Positions 44,616-58,252 of a DNA stretch of 64,000 nucleotides are shown piece by piece. Both the position numbers and the translations under genes were made by a program. The DNA comes from Plasmodium brasilianum (Eukaryota > Apicomplexa > Aconoidasida > Haemosporida > Plasmodiidae). Numbering within the stretch: position 1 is the stretch's first letter; every line of letters begins with the position of its first letter. The notes beneath the pieces were generated by a model. That model was not told the origin of the DNA and did no database searches. It saw nothing but the letters and a program-made list of their open reading frames with translations. The DNA is taken from contig NC_090126.1 in NCBI RefSeq assembly GCF_023973825.1, forward strand, positions 434,001-498,000. The letters are read 5' to 3'.

Positions 44616-45014
44616 TAGAGCCTTTGTTTTCTCCATCTCCTCTTCATACCTAAGCAGGTATATATATATATATATATATGCCGAAAATTTGTATTTGCGC
44701 ATACCTCGAAGAACTTGTTCTTTTAGTTGAGCATGCGCACATATGCGGTTTATTTTATGCGATCATATGTTTATACATTCTATAGGCATATTAAATGAAG
44801 TATCCATTTCCACCATATATCACTATTTAAGCTCATTCACCTTAACCATCTTACATTTTTTTTTTTTTTTTTTTTTTTGTTATTATTATAACATTCAATA
44901 GTAAGTTAATTTTTTTTGTGATTTTTCGTATCATATTTTTTTATTAATAATTTGTGTGTCGTAAGGGCTTATCCGTAGTAATTAAAGTGCATACATACTG
45001 ACACAGGTGCATGT

Positions 45015-45051
<37 letters not shown>

Positions 45052-46154
45052 TGCACATGCATATACCCATACCATACGCATATCCAGTTGCACATATATA
45101 CTGCAGGCATGGATGTTAACAACACATAAAGAAGCGAGTTTCCCAATTTTCGTACACCTTATTCTCTTCATCATGACTCATATATAATATGCATATTTAT
45201 ATGTGTGCTTAGAATTTGTCAATTTTGCAAATGCATAAAAAAGGTGTCAATAAGATTATTTATTTTACCCCAAATGATGGTAATAGCATAATAAGTATAA
45301 ATTGATAATATGAGAAATTGATAAAATGAGAAATTGATAAAACGATAAATTGATAAAACGATAAATTGATAAAACGATAAATTGATAAAACGATAAATTG
45401 ATAAAATGAGAAATAAATATACTGATAAATGATGTAATACACGTTTTTCTTCAGTTATTTTAAAAATAAAAAAGCTCACAGCGGGAACAGTATGCATTAA
45501 GGAGTAGTTAAATCAGTCACACTGCTAAGCAATGAATATTTTTTTTTTATTTAAAAAAAATAAAAGTATACTAATTTAAAAAAAAAAAAATTTAAATTTT
45601 TAGCTACAACTACGAAATTTTAAACAGCTGTAACATGTACGTAAAGATACATATATTATATGCACACATATTGCGTGTGTGTATATGCACATTTATATGG
45701 GTTAAAAAAGGAGCAATTAAAACAACATAAAAACATTTTAAAGCGCTAGCGCAATATAAATGAAATGAAAAATGCAACATGACGAAAAATGAATAAGAAA
45801 GGTATGCGCGCGTACATACTACTGTACGTGTGCATGTATGTCTGTACGCATGTATGTATTTACACATGTATGTATTTACACATGTATGTATTTACACATG
45901 TATGTATTTACACATGTATGTATATTAGCATGTATCAATGTACACACACACGATACACATATAAGACATTACAAATCAGGGAAATAAAAAGAGTGAAAAA
46001 TTGTACTAAAATAAAAAAAAAATTTAAATGGCCACATTTTGCCGACAAAGTTATACAACTACGTAACTGTATGGATAACAAAGGAGTGGAATTTGTCGCT
46101 ACTATTTATATTTTCATTTCCTGTTTTTTTGTCCATTTTCTTCTTTTTTTTCCC
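44616..46154. other. Convergent intergenic region, possible small gene inside
   Basis: 3' flanks of the 43560 gene and the kelch gene. It includes a 16-bp GATAAATTGATAAAAC array (45297-45425), an ATGTATTTACACATGT array (45846-45925) and (TA)n. A + strand open stretch at about 45979-46196 (FKWPHFADKVIQLRNCMDNK) could be an exon, but no start or donor fits, and it overlaps the 3' end of the kelch gene. Confidence 0.4.
45297..45425. repeat. 16-bp tandem repeat GATAAATTGATAAAAC
   Basis: About eight copies; flanking copies carry GAGAAATTGATAAAAT. Confidence 0.9.
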
Positions 46155-49100
46155 TCAAAAAAGATCTATCTCCTTTTTTTTCTTATTATTTTTGTATGAA
46201 GGGGTGTACTGAAAATTTTTCTTAGTTAGTCTTAGTATAGAGGAACCGAACATGTATATGGACCCAAAATTTTCTAACCACACAGTTTTGTATAATGAAT
46301 GAGAAGCTATATTTGAGTTTAAAATAATTTCTGACCATACAGAATTCGTAAAATTATAAAAAAATATATCATTTTTTGGTAATGTCGAATTTTTACATTC
46401 TCCACCTATTATGAACATATAATCATTAATAATAACACAACTGTGTCTATATCTTTTTTCTGGTATATTGCCCTTACCAATTATTTCAAAACATTTATTC
46501 GATTCTATATTATATAAATACAAATTATTACAAAAATTTAAATTTATTTTATTACTATTAAAACTATAATAATTTATCCCTCCAAATATGTACAGGTTAT
46601 ATTTATAATAAGCACATGTATGACCTGCTCTTTTCCCTAGCCATTTAATACTTTTTATTTTTATACCTTTTTTTATCAAATCACATATGTACGTACATTT
46701 TTTATTATTCAAACAGTTATAACAAAATTTATGACTTCTCTCATAATATAAATTGGTGCTCTTTTTTGCCACCCATCGCTTATCAGCGCTTCCTACTTCC
46801 TCACCCTTAACCTCCTTATCACCATCACTACACTTTCCGTTTCTATTTGTTTCATCTAACACATTTACTGGGTCAAAAAGAAGACTATAAAAATCTTCAT
46901 TCTTGTTATATTCCTCGACTTTTAGCTTTTCCCTGAGCTCTTTATTTATGTACCCTCCTCCGAACAGTTCGTCTGTATAACAACCCTCGTTGTTACTATT
47001 ATTGCTGTTGATGTTGCTACTACCAATGGTAAAATTATTATTATTATTATTATTGCTACTAATACTGTTACTACTACTACTTCCATCACTACGCACGGCA
47101 AAATCGTTAGTACTGTTATTGTTACTAAGACCCATGATGAAATTATTACTGTTGTTGTTACTACTATCAATGATGTAGTTATTTGCAATGGTGGAGGTGT
47201 TAAGAGTAGCCATGGTAGCCAAGGTGGTATCGTTGTCTAGTGATATGAGCTCATTTACATCTTCACTATTATGATTTCTTTTCTCTTGGGTAAAACTGTT
47301 CATACTGTACGAAATATCATTCGATAAAACAAAACAAAAATTATTATTTCTGTCTTCCTCTATTGCACCTGTGTAACTTCCAATGGCATATTTATTTTCA
47401 TCATACGTAACGAAACAAGCATCTTTCTTAAAATCAAAGGAGCTTCTATTTCCTCCTTTTATGATAAAATTGCTATTACTATTTTCATAATTATTTTTAT
47501 TTTTTGCATTAACATGGTCATGAAACGGAACATGTACATTAACATTTTCGCTATATTCACTAACCCTCTTCCAACATTGTGTATCTTCATTATTATTTCC
47601 ATACTGATATAACTCTATCCACTTGTTCTTATAAAAATCGTAGACATATAAGTCGTTATAAATTATATCAATGTATTCATTTTCCTTCTTAGTAGTATTT
47701 CCTTTACCTCCAAACAAATAAATTAATGAATAAGAATTTTCATACACACTGCATATTGAAAAATAATCCCTTGCCTTTATTAATCTTTTTTTCTTCTTAC
47801 AACAATTGTTGTTTCTGTTTTGTAAAAATTCATAAAATTCGGACACTCCGCTAACATACTCTTCATGGTCATACGTTTTGTCTTCACAGAAACTTCTCTC
47901 ATAATCTTTGATTAACTCATCATCTTCGCACATGCCTTTATTTAATCTGCTTAACCCCTTTGTCCCTTTTAACCCAATTACTTCACCATCGTGCATATAG
48001 CTACACTTGTTAATCTCATCAATATTTCTTTTCCTATTCGCTTCTATGTATAGATCTGCGTCCACCTGACCTAACTCGTCTTTACTCTCTGACTTCTTCC
48101 CATTACCTCCTACGCCCACTGCTGCCCCTGCTGCCCCTGCTGCTACACCAACTTCTACCCTCGCTTCTTCCCCCACTAGTCCTTCTTTCACCCCATGCAT
48201 TTTAGCGTCCTCCGATTTACTCTTACCAGGGGAAGACTTCCAATCGTTTCTTAACATATCCAGGATGTACGAAAAATTCTCGACATTTTTTTGAAGTGCA
48301 TCTACTACAATTGTGCCAAACAAGGTGTTCATATTATGTACGTTTACTTTACATATATTCATAAACCGTGCATTACTACTAATGATAAATATACAACCAT
48401 TCAGATATACTATATCGGTATAATTTATAAAAGAAATATTATTTAAATATTTATAGGCTACATTTTTACTACTTATCTCATCTTTCATATCATATGTGGA
48501 CATTTCAAAATTTGGATTTTTTTTTATAGATATTTCTTCGTATATATTTAAAAATATATACCAAACATTATTATATGGTGTATATAAATAAATGCATTTT
48601 TTAATTTTATCAAAAATATATATGTTATCATTTAAAACACATACTCCATCACATCTGTTTTTGTATACCTTTGCATCAAAACCTATGTTATCAATGTTAA
48701 ATTCGTAATTTGATTTATTTATATTTATATTTACATTTTTGTTTTCTTTGTTACATGTGTTGCTGTTATTACTGCTGTTAACGTTTTCATTGTTCTTATT
48801 GTTGTTATTATAATTGTTGTTATTATAATTGTTGTTATTATAATTGTTGTTATTATTGTTGTTGTTATTGTTATTATCGTTTTTATTTCTATTATCGTTT
48901 TTATTTCTATTATCGTTTTTATTGCTATTAACATTTTTATTGCTATTATCGTTTTTATTGCTATTATCGTTTTTAGTGCTATTTAAAATATTTTTACTGT
49001 TCAGTTTGCCATATTCCAGTTCGATTTCGTTAATATCTTTTTTTTTCTTTTTTGCATTTTCTTCTTTAATTTTTCCTGCATTGTTCAAGTAACTAGCTAA

Positions 49101-49352
49101 ATTTTTTTGTTCATTTGGTTTTTTATTTTTTTCTTTATTGTTTTTCTTTTGCTTATTTTTCGAATTTCTGTTATTTAATATTAACGTATGAGAAGACGAT
49201 TTGGACGAGCTGCTATTATTGCTATAACTATTACTCAGGCCAACAATATTACTAATTAAATTTTCATTTTCAATATTGTTATAATTGTATGCATTAATAT
49301 TTCTATTATATATACTCTTGCTTTTGTTATACAAATAGTTTATTATATTCAT
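46155..49352 (-). CDS. Kelch-repeat protein with Asn-rich insertions
   Basis: 1065 residues in one exon, from ATG 49352 (MNIINYLYNKSKS) to the stop at 46155. Kelch-type units include SLIYLFGGKGN (about residue 550, followed by NDLYVYDFYKNKWIEL), GHTCAYYKYNLYIFGG (about 910), RHSCVIINDYMFIIGG with NDIFFYNFTNSVWSEI, and a last YKTVWLENFGSIYMFG. These are the GG, Y and W signatures of beta-propeller blades. An earlier region (GVCVLNDNIYIFDKIKKCIY) may be another blade. Long Asn-rich inserts lie at about residues 130-200 and 700-800. No BTB or BACK domain is seen, so it is not a KLHL-type protein; such propellers usually act as interaction platforms. The sequence is unlike Kelch13. Confidence 0.85.
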   Translation of the reverse strand: MNIINYLYNKSKSIYNRNINAYNYNNIENENLISNIVGLSNSYSNNSSSSKSSSHTLILNNRNSKNKQKKNNKEKNKKPNEQKNLASYLNNAGKIKEENAKKKKKDINEIELEYGKLNSKNILNSTKNDNSNKNDNSNKNVNSNKNDNRNKNDNRNKNDNNNNNNNNNNNYNNNNYNNNNYNNNNKNNENVNSSNNSNTCNKENKNVNININKSNYEFNIDNIGFDAKVYKNRCDGVCVLNDNIYIFDKIKKCIYLYTPYNNVWYIFLNIYEEISIKKNPNFEMSTYDMKDEISSKNVAYKYLNNISFINYTDIVYLNGCIFIISSNARFMNICKVNVHNMNTLFGTIVVDALQKNVENFSYILDMLRNDWKSSPGKSKSEDAKMHGVKEGLVGEEARVEVGVAAGAAGAAVGVGGNGKKSESKDELGQVDADLYIEANRKRNIDEINKCSYMHDGEVIGLKGTKGLSRLNKGMCEDDELIKDYERSFCEDKTYDHEEYVSGVSEFYEFLQNRNNNCCKKKKRLIKARDYFSICSVYENSYSLIYLFGGKGNTTKKENEYIDIIYNDLYVYDFYKNKWIELYQYGNNNEDTQCWKRVSEYSENVNVHVPFHDHVNAKNKNNYENSNSNFIIKGGNRSSFDFKKDACFVTYDENKYAIGSYTGAIEEDRNNNFCFVLSNDISYSMNSFTQEKRNHNSEDVNELISLDNDTTLATMATLNTSTIANNYIIDSSNNNSNNFIMGLSNNNSTNDFAVRSDGSSSSNSISSNNNNNNNFTIGSSNINSNNSNNEGCYTDELFGGGYINKELREKLKVEEYNKNEDFYSLLFDPVNVLDETNRNGKCSDGDKEVKGEEVGSADKRWVAKKSTNLYYERSHKFCYNCLNNKKCTYICDLIKKGIKIKSIKWLGKRAGHTCAYYKYNLYIFGGINYYSFNSNKINLNFCNNLYLYNIESNKCFEIIGKGNIPEKRYRHSCVIINDYMFIIGGECKNSTLPKNDIFFYNFTNSVWSEIILNSNIASHSLYKTVWLENFGSIYMFGSSILRLTKKNFQYTPSYKNNKKKKEIDLF

Positions 49353-49430
49353 AATTACATCTTACTGTTCGTGAAAAAAAAAAAAAAAAAAAAAGAAAAC
49401 GTATACGTGCGCACACACATACATACGTAC

Positions 49431-49476
<46 letters not shown>

Positions 49477-49837
49477 TTATGCTTATGTGTGTGCGTGTTT
49501 TTATTTAATATATTATTATATATTAAAAATAAAAAATTGCATAAAAATAAATTCAAGCATATGCATAACAATGCCTACAAAAACATCATATTTCATAATC
49601 TCGCATTATCATTTTAAAAATATGTTTTTCAAAATAAAATAGGCACAACAAAATTACACCGCTATTGTTTTTTCAGCAGTATTCGGTAGAATTTTTCTAT
49701 TAAAATTATGCCTTCCTAACACAACAATGCGTTAAGGAAAATATGTACACACCTGTTCCCATAATAATTAAATATATATGTGAGCATTTATATAAATACA
49801 AGTATATGTGTGTAAATATGTTATCATATTTATGCGT

Positions 49838-49982
49838 GTATTCATATATATATGTGTGTATTCATATATATATGCGTGTATTCATATATATATGCGTGTA
49901 TTCATATATATATGTGTGTATTCATATATATATGTGTGTATTCATATATATATGTGTGTATTCATATATATATGAGTGTATT
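49838..49982. repeat. 18-bp tandem repeat GTGTATTCATATATATAT
   Basis: Eight copies with one variable base (TATGTG or TATGCG). It is divisible by three and so gives a long CVFIYI shadow ORF. Confidence 0.95.
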
Positions 49983-52321
49983 TAAAAACAATAAAAAAAA
50001 AAAAAAAAATTAAATTTCACCACTCATAATGAAATTTATATATGTTTTAAAGTCCCTGCTCACATATTCATGTATACGCATATATGTGCATGTATTCATA
50101 CGGATGTACAAATATGCAAACTTATGGGCAAAATATGTACAATCTGTATGAATGCACACAATTATGTACAAACATATATGTACATATATATATGTATACA
50201 TATACACATGTACGTATGTATGTGCATATGTGCGTATGTATGTATTTATCTATGTAAACGCCTCCTACGAACAAAAGCTATAGCACACGTGGTACGTGGC
50301 AATAAACAACATTACAATACCCTTAAATATTTGTTCTCTTACCAAAAGTCATTCATAATAAGCTTGGGGATTTAAGATACATATATACTTAAATATATAT
50401 ATACTTAAATATATATATACATAAATATATACATACATAAATATATACATACACAAATATATAAAAATATAAATACATAAATATATAAATATATATATAC
50501 ACAAATATATAAATATATATATATATATAAATATATATACATATACATATACACATATATACATTCATATATGCATATATATACGTACATATATTTACAT
50601 ATATGTACAATCTTACGAGTATATTTTTTATTTAAAAAAAAAAAAAAATCATAATTTTTTTGCAAAATTAACTTAAAAAAAGTAATATTTTTTGTACTAA
50701 CATTATATACATTTGTTCATATATACATTCGTATTTGTATATATGTATACTCGTGTATATGCATATTATTTTTGTATAATGTATTTAAAAACAATATTTT
50801 TTATCTTCAAAATGAAACCGCAAACATACTAGCGCGCAAAATTCACACCAAGCTGGCAATGGTAGTATTATTTCATTTTACTATAACTTTACATGTATTT
50901 TTGATGAATACAATTATGCCCATTTTATATTTTAAAATAAGATTATTTTTTTATTTTAAGGAAATTTTACGTATTTTTCTTTTAGTTCTTAGAAGACATT
51001 TAACATTTTTGCAACTTGACATTTTTATATAAATTTTTTTCTTTTCAAATTAGTGTCATTTTCTTTTCAAATAACTTTTTTAAATTAACCATATTAATGT
51101 TTTAACGTTTCTTGAAGTTTACAAAAAACAAAAAAAATAAAATAATACAAATAAAAATTATTTTAATATTTTTTTTATTCAGTTAATTTCAAGATATAAG
51201 AAATTTTTACTCAAAAAGAGTTACGCATTTCTGTAAAATTCTTTTGAAGTTTTATTTTTACCAGTTCAAGAAAACTGAAAATACATAAAAACAAATTTTT
51301 GCATAAATCTTGAATGGTCATAATACGTGTATTTTATCTTTGCTTATTGCCAAATAATCCATTTTATTACTTAAATGTTTTGTTCAGTTTTAAATGAATA
51401 CTATTTTCTAAAAATTTAATTTAAATAGTAAGCTTTTTTTGATAAAACATACCACCTGTTGTAACAAAAAAGAAAAAGTAGAAAGATGAAATATAAAAGA
51501 CAAAGGAATAAAAGGAAAAAAAAAAAAAAAGAAAATTGAAATGATAATATACTAACAGCTGAACAAGTTTAACAACTACATATCTACTTGTCAAAAATCC
51601 ATAATCAATTTGGTATTTTTATTTTTTTATTGGACCATTTTTTTTATTTTATTATTTGATCATTTTGTTTATTTTATTTTTTATTTGTAAAATACCCTCA
51701 TGGGGTTTACAAAATTTAGAATGATTGTTTTATTTCTACATATAAGAACAAACAATTTAGATTTTAATAAAACATTAATCTTTTTTTTTTTTTTTTTATA
51801 TTGCTATACACTCCATTTTGGTTCAGAATTTTTCTTTTTCGTTTGAAGCAAGAAAACGGTGAAAATGAAAAAAAAGAGTATTCATAAAAAAAATGAAAAA
51901 AAAAGGTAAATATATATACGCATATATATTTACAAATTTTTAAAAATTCCAAAGAATATGTGGACATGTCCAGTGAAAAATAAAAAAATAAGATAATTTT
52001 ACCGCATTAATTATATATATATGTATATGCATACTGCGCATATATGATGCATATATTTATCTTTGTTCCTGTTATATGTGAGCAAAGGGAATAAAAAATA
52101 TCATTTTTATATACCTTGAAAAATTCCATCTTAAATGCTTAAAATAATAAGTAGCATAACTCAAACGGGGTAAACAAGAAACGCATACTGAATATATGTC
52201 CATATATATACATATATATATGCATATACATGTATTATGTATGTATGTATACATGTATGTCTAGACGTATGTTCATATGTAGCTGCAAATTGTATCAAAT
52301 TCAAAATGCATATAAATGTAT

Positions 52322-52357
<36 letters not shown>

Positions 52358-52704
52358 TTATTTATTTATTTATTAATGTTTACTTATGCAAAAAATTGAT
52401 TTACATGTATACAAAAAAGAATCATAACTATGGCATTTTTTTGCATGATATACATGATCAATTTAACAACCCATAGAGAAATATAGAAAAAAGAAAAATT
52501 CTAATTGGTAACAGATTTAGTTCTACTTATTTAGCTATCCTAACCAAGTTTTTCTGCCTTCAAAATAAAATTTTTGGTAAAATTTAAGTTCTTTCATAAT
52601 AATGCTTTTTTTTTTTTTTTTTGTTTTGTATGCAAAAAAATATAATAAACTTCCCTTTTGTTATTTAAATATTAAGTCTGAAGTAAATTTTTTTTTTTTA
52701 ATTA

Positions 52705-52742
<38 letters not shown>

Positions 52743-53868
52743 ATTTAAGCATGTAAAAATATGAATGGACGTAGGCGTATATGGGTGGATTGTAAATGAA
52801 GTATTACATAATAATACAAAAAGATCTACATGTAAATAAATATGCGTAAATATGTACATATATATACAAAAATTCATGTATGCATGCTGCATGCCATTTT
52901 TTGTTGTCTTGCCTTTTTTGCCTTTTTTTTTTTTTTTTTTTTTGCATATTCCATACCAGGTGGGGATGAAAACTTGAATAAATAGCTATACAAAATAAAT
53001 TCAAAACATAAAAAAAAAAAAAAAGGAACTATATATGTATAAAAATAAAAAAATGCGAGCAGCATGTAAATTGAAAAAATATATACAATATTGTGTTTCA
53101 ACAATACATATTTTATATCTTCTCCGGATCAAAATTTGCTATTTTATATAAATTAACATAATATTAAATCTATGTAAATTAATATTATGTTTTTTATTTA
53201 GTATTATCATATAGGATAAATAAATATTACTATATTTAAATTTTTTTTTTTTTTTTTTGTAGCTATAATACTACAAAAGTATTTCTTATTTTTTTTTTTT
53301 TTATTTCATGCAACACTATATTATTATTGCATATAGCTTTATTCTGCTACAGTTGTATTACTGCACATTGTTATGTACATTTATACAAGTATATACATGT
53401 ATATATGGACATACAAACAAAAAGCATTACTAGGTTACATATACCATATGTTTTGTTTATATTTTTGAGTTTATCTCTTTTTATATGCATTTAACATGCA
53501 AATGGTTATATCTGCATGGTTCAGTATTGAAAAAAATGTGCATTGACCAAAATACTGCCATTGTACATATAATATATACATATATATGTATATGTAATAT
53601 AAATATTTATACATAAATGTATCCGTAATATAAATATTTATGCAATCGTGTATACATAATAAAAATATTTATACATGTATACATAGGTACATATGCAATA
53701 TATGTATAAATGCGTATTTTTTAAAAGGCCTTCTCAATTATTAGCTTTTTTTTAAAAGAAAAAAATTTTTTCTTCTTATTTTTTTTTTTTTAGAGTAATA
53801 TTATTAGCTGTGATATTAATATTTTATTTTATTTTATTTTTTATTTTATTTTATTTTTTATTTTATTT

Positions 53869-53899
<31 letters not shown>

Positions 53900-54642
53900 G
53901 TTTCTTCTTTATTTTATTTGGTTTTTAATTTTATTGCGTTTTTTCATAGAGAATGTGTTTTTTTTTAACGAAACTTTTAACCTTAGGATTTAGTTATATG
54001 CCTTTACTGTTATTTTATAAAACAACATGAAACTTAATGAACAAAAGCTTATCAAAATATATGAACGAATGTACATGATTTTTAGAATACAAAAAACATT
54101 CTTGCTTGTGAAAAAGAACATATTATTATACGTATAGAGTATATTTGCATCCGCTTGTTTTTAATTTTATATTACGCATTGAGTAATATACACATAATAC
54201 ATACCTAGTACGTATATATATATAAATACATATACGTACATACATATACATATATATCTATCTATATATGTGCGGGGAATCTATATTTCCTGACTCTTTC
54301 ATATATTCAATTTTTAACGTACAAGTCAAATATATTCCATGCTCAGTAGACCACATATAATAGATAGTATGAGTAGGTGGCTTAATCATTTATGCAATAT
54401 TATATAGTTAATGCCATACTATTTAGTTACGTGAGGTTTACTTGCTTAATTATTTTTGCATAAATACATGAATATATATATATATATACTCATATATACA
54501 CACATATATAACGCACTCCTACATGCAATACCTATGACTTTTTTTTTTTTTTTCAATTTTTCACTATATATTATACGTTAATAGATAAAATTATAAAATT
54601 TTAGTTTCATATGCACATTAATTTGCTATGTGTTATGTATCT

Positions 54643-55320
54643 TTTCTAATCCCAAAATTGTAATAATGACATCTAATATATTTTTACCTTTTAAAATTTG
54701 CAAGAGCGAATTAGTTTCATTAAAATGAAAAGCGTTCTTATAACTACGTAAAAATATATATATAGATAAATACATACGTACATACATGCATGGATAAAAA
54801 TACACAAGTACATTCTTGCATACATGATAATACGCAAGCATATACATGCGTCGACAAAAATACGTATGTACATTCATGCATAGATACATACATACGTAAA
54901 AATTTGCATCCTTACATACAAGCATAGATAAATACATACGTAAAAATTTGCATCCTTACATACAAGCATAGATAAATACATACGTAATAACTTGCATCCT
55001 TACGCACAAGCATAGATACATACATACGTAAAAACTTGCATCCATACGTACACACATTTTTTGAAACCTGCTTTCAACCCTCCTTCTTCCTTTTTTATGC
55101 ACACTCTAAGAATTTTTTGTTGCAATTAACTTATAAAAGGGGTATACAAATTGTGAGGCACATTTCAAAAAAAAAAAAAAAAAAAAATTTACGAAAGTGT
55201 TAAAAACAAGATATACTACGTTATGTTTTGTGAAACACGTTAATAAATTTGTTTATAGTTAATAGAAAAAGGGAAGGCATAATAACACTAAGAAAATTTT
55301 TTAAGAGCATCCGTGTTTTG
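54643..55320 (-). CDS. Doubtful spliced gene in the long spacer
   Basis: A terminal exon (about 54760-54643) reads YKNAFHFNETNSLLQILKG then NILDVIITILGLEKIHNT and a stop. It enters after TTTTTACGTAG in the phase left by a possible 38-base exon at about 55116-55079 (SVHKKGRRRVES), which follows TTCTTAG. A hydrophobic start (MPSLFLLTINKFIN) lies near 55290 on the same strand. Open lengths are short enough to occur by chance in 85% AT DNA. Confidence 0.15.
54879..55050. repeat. 44-bp tandem repeat
   Basis: About four copies of a unit containing ACATACGTAAAAATTTGCAT and CCTTACATACAAGCATAGAT, the longest-period array in the window. Confidence 0.9.
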
Positions 55321-55339
55321 CCTTACATGTACATATAAC

Positions 55340-55382
<43 letters not shown>

Positions 55383-56528
55383 AATAAATAATTACGAACG
55401 GTGAATTATTTTTTATTTTTTCACTTACTACTTTTTACTTTTTATATTTTTATTTTTTTACTTTATCATTATATCACTTTGTAATTTTATAATTTATTTT
55501 TTTTATTATTATATTTATTTTTTTATTATTTTATTATTATTTTTATTTTTTTATTATTTTATTATTATTTTTATTTTATTATTATTTTATTATTATTTTT
55601 ATTTTATTATTATTTTATTATTACTTTTATTTTTTTATTATTTTTTTTATTTTTTTATTATTTTATTTTATTATTATTATTATTATTTTTTTCTTAGCTA
55701 TTCCATTTAATTTTATTTTCCAGTTTTTACTTCTTTTTACCAAATTAAAGATATATTGTTCTTGTTCATGTTATTGTTCTTATTCTTATATCTTTTCTTT
55801 CTTTTTTTTTTTTGTTTTTCCTTAATTTATTACTCCTTTAAGAATTCAGTTTTTTCATTCCCTTTTGAGAAATTCAATTTATCTTTTTTTTTCCGCCCCT
55901 TTCTCGCATTTATAAGAACAAACAGGGTGAAACATAAATTTATATGCACATGCACATACATACATATATATATATATTATATAATATATATATATATATA
56001 TATGCATAAGTTTATATGTGTATATGTAAGGATTATACGAATATACGCAGTTTTATTTTACAAAATAATAATTCACTTATATACACATTATTCATTTGCG
56101 TTTGTTCGCATTGTAATTATATAGCACATAAGCTCGTGCATAATAGATATATAAATACTAATGTATAAATTTATAATAATATACACATATATAAAATAAT
56201 ACACACATTTATAAAATAATACACACATATATAATATTACGTACATAATATATACGTACATAACACATACTTACATACGTACATATTTATATATATATTA
56301 TTTTGTTCTGTATGTATTTGAGCAAACATACATGTTTACATTGTACACTTAAATTTTTTTGCTTTCTCAATTTTACCTCCATTTTAATTACTATTTAACA
56401 AACAAAATATATATATATATACGAACAAAGTGTACTTAATAAGAATAAAATCCTATAAAATTTATGATAATTTTTATTAGATTTTTTTTTTATTTTTACA
56501 TTTTCACATTTTTAAGTATTTTCATATT

Positions 56529-56560
<32 letters not shown>

Positions 56561-58252
56561 ATATATGTATAAGCAAAAATTTATGACAAGAATAGGCAAA
56601 AGTGAATGATTATACATAATGTAGTTAACAATGATATATGATGATAAAAGTTGAAAAAGAAAAAAGCTTCACTACAAAGTGTATATATATATATATATAT
56701 ATGTATAATTATATGCATATGACTATATATATGTGTACTTATATTTATGTATGATCATATATATATGTACAATACGTATACATAGAATGTATATGACTAA
56801 ACATATGCTTCCATATAACAATGTATGTAACGCATCATTACCTATTACGTAGGCTCGTAAGTACAAGTACGTTTAATTATTTATATATGCATATGGATAC
56901 ATTAAAATTGCCTTAGCACTTCCTATTTTTTTTTTTTTTTTTTTTTTTTACATATACTTGAGATACCATTTTTTAGTATATTCATATATATTTATGCATG
57001 TATATATGTATTTTTTTTTTTTTTTTATTATGAATAATTACTCCTTTTTAAAAATATTTTTTTTTTTAATGCAGAATTTTTAATACAAAGTTTTTCTTTT
57101 AATGAAAGATATGAAATTTCATAATACGTAAAATTACATATGCACATATGTATATATATGTATATTACATATGTAATTTATATATGTATATATGTGTATT
57201 ATTATGAGTATATGTATGTGCCTAAATATGTGTATATATACATATATATATAATATGTATATATATATATATAAGTATATATATATATATGTTTATATAT
57301 TTATGTAGTGTATTCATACATATACGTACGGATATATACATAATCATAATAGTCATCGTGATAACTTTTACGTTTGTATGAAATTTTTTTTTTTTTTTAC
57401 ACTAACAATAATAGTTTTTTCCTCTATGCAGTGATTATATTCTTTTACGAGGACAACTCATATTTATGAAGCCCCTCCCCCTCCCCCGAAAAAAAAAAAA
57501 AAGTGTTCTCCATTTTGCAGTAGTTTTGTTAATCGCACGCATTGTATATATATGCACACATATGTATATAAATGTGCACTAAGTGTAAATTTCATGTACA
57601 CGATAAATATATATGTATATGTATATATTATGTGCACGTTTATTTTTTATATATGATTAAACTATACGAAACATAGCATTTTATAAGAATAAACCTATTA
57701 CCGTTTTATTTAATCCATTGAGGCTGAGGTTTGATACGAACACATGTATGTACCTATGTATGTATTTACGTATATACATTTATATGCAAACATATATACA
57801 AACGCACGGTCGTATATGTGTAAAATATATGTAGCATATTTTGTGTACACTTGGAAGTACTTTCATATGTGTACATATATATATATATATACATGCACAC
57901 ATATGATGCGAATACATATAAACATTCTATGTATTAAAATATATGTTAGTACGCTCATTTTTTTTTCCCCCCATCATTTTACAATATAAATATTTTTGAA
58001 TATATATGTATATATATATATGTGTATATTTTTTTTCCATGAACCACCTTTTTTAATATTTATCCATTTTTAAAGAGATTTTCCCTCTCCCCATTCCCCA
58101 AAATTAAATATAATAAAATAAAAATAAAAAAAAAAATTAAAAATAAAATAAAGCAAAAAAAAAAAAAATAAAAAAAAAAAAAGGAAAGGAAAGAAAAATA
58201 TGTTCCTTTTCCTTTTTTCCCCTTTTATGCATATGTAAATAAAAGAGAAAAA

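Larger units (their letters stand above)
49353..58252. other. 9 kb AT-rich divergent intergenic region
   Basis: This separates the kelch gene (-) from the RING-FHA gene (+). It holds (TA)n (49435-49474, 55342-55379), an 18-bp GTGTATTCATATATATAT array (49838-49978), [12 protein letters not shown] low complexity (55500-55690), a 44-bp array (54879-55050) and dozens of homopolymers. Two stretches could be coding: + strand 50790-51032 (NETANILARKIHTKLAMVV, hydrophobic after) and minus strand 54643-54760 with a possible upstream exon. Neither is accepted as a gene. Confidence 0.5.

Noticed and set aside
50772..51032. 86-codon + strand ORF with hydrophobic residues
   Set aside because: No ATG at the 5' end, composition follows local AT bias, and the length is not significant at this base composition.
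55440..55700. Possible centromere core in ATTATTTT-rich DNA
   Set aside because: Only about 250 bp is extreme; Plasmodium centromeres are kilobases of roughly 97% AT with characteristic repeats.
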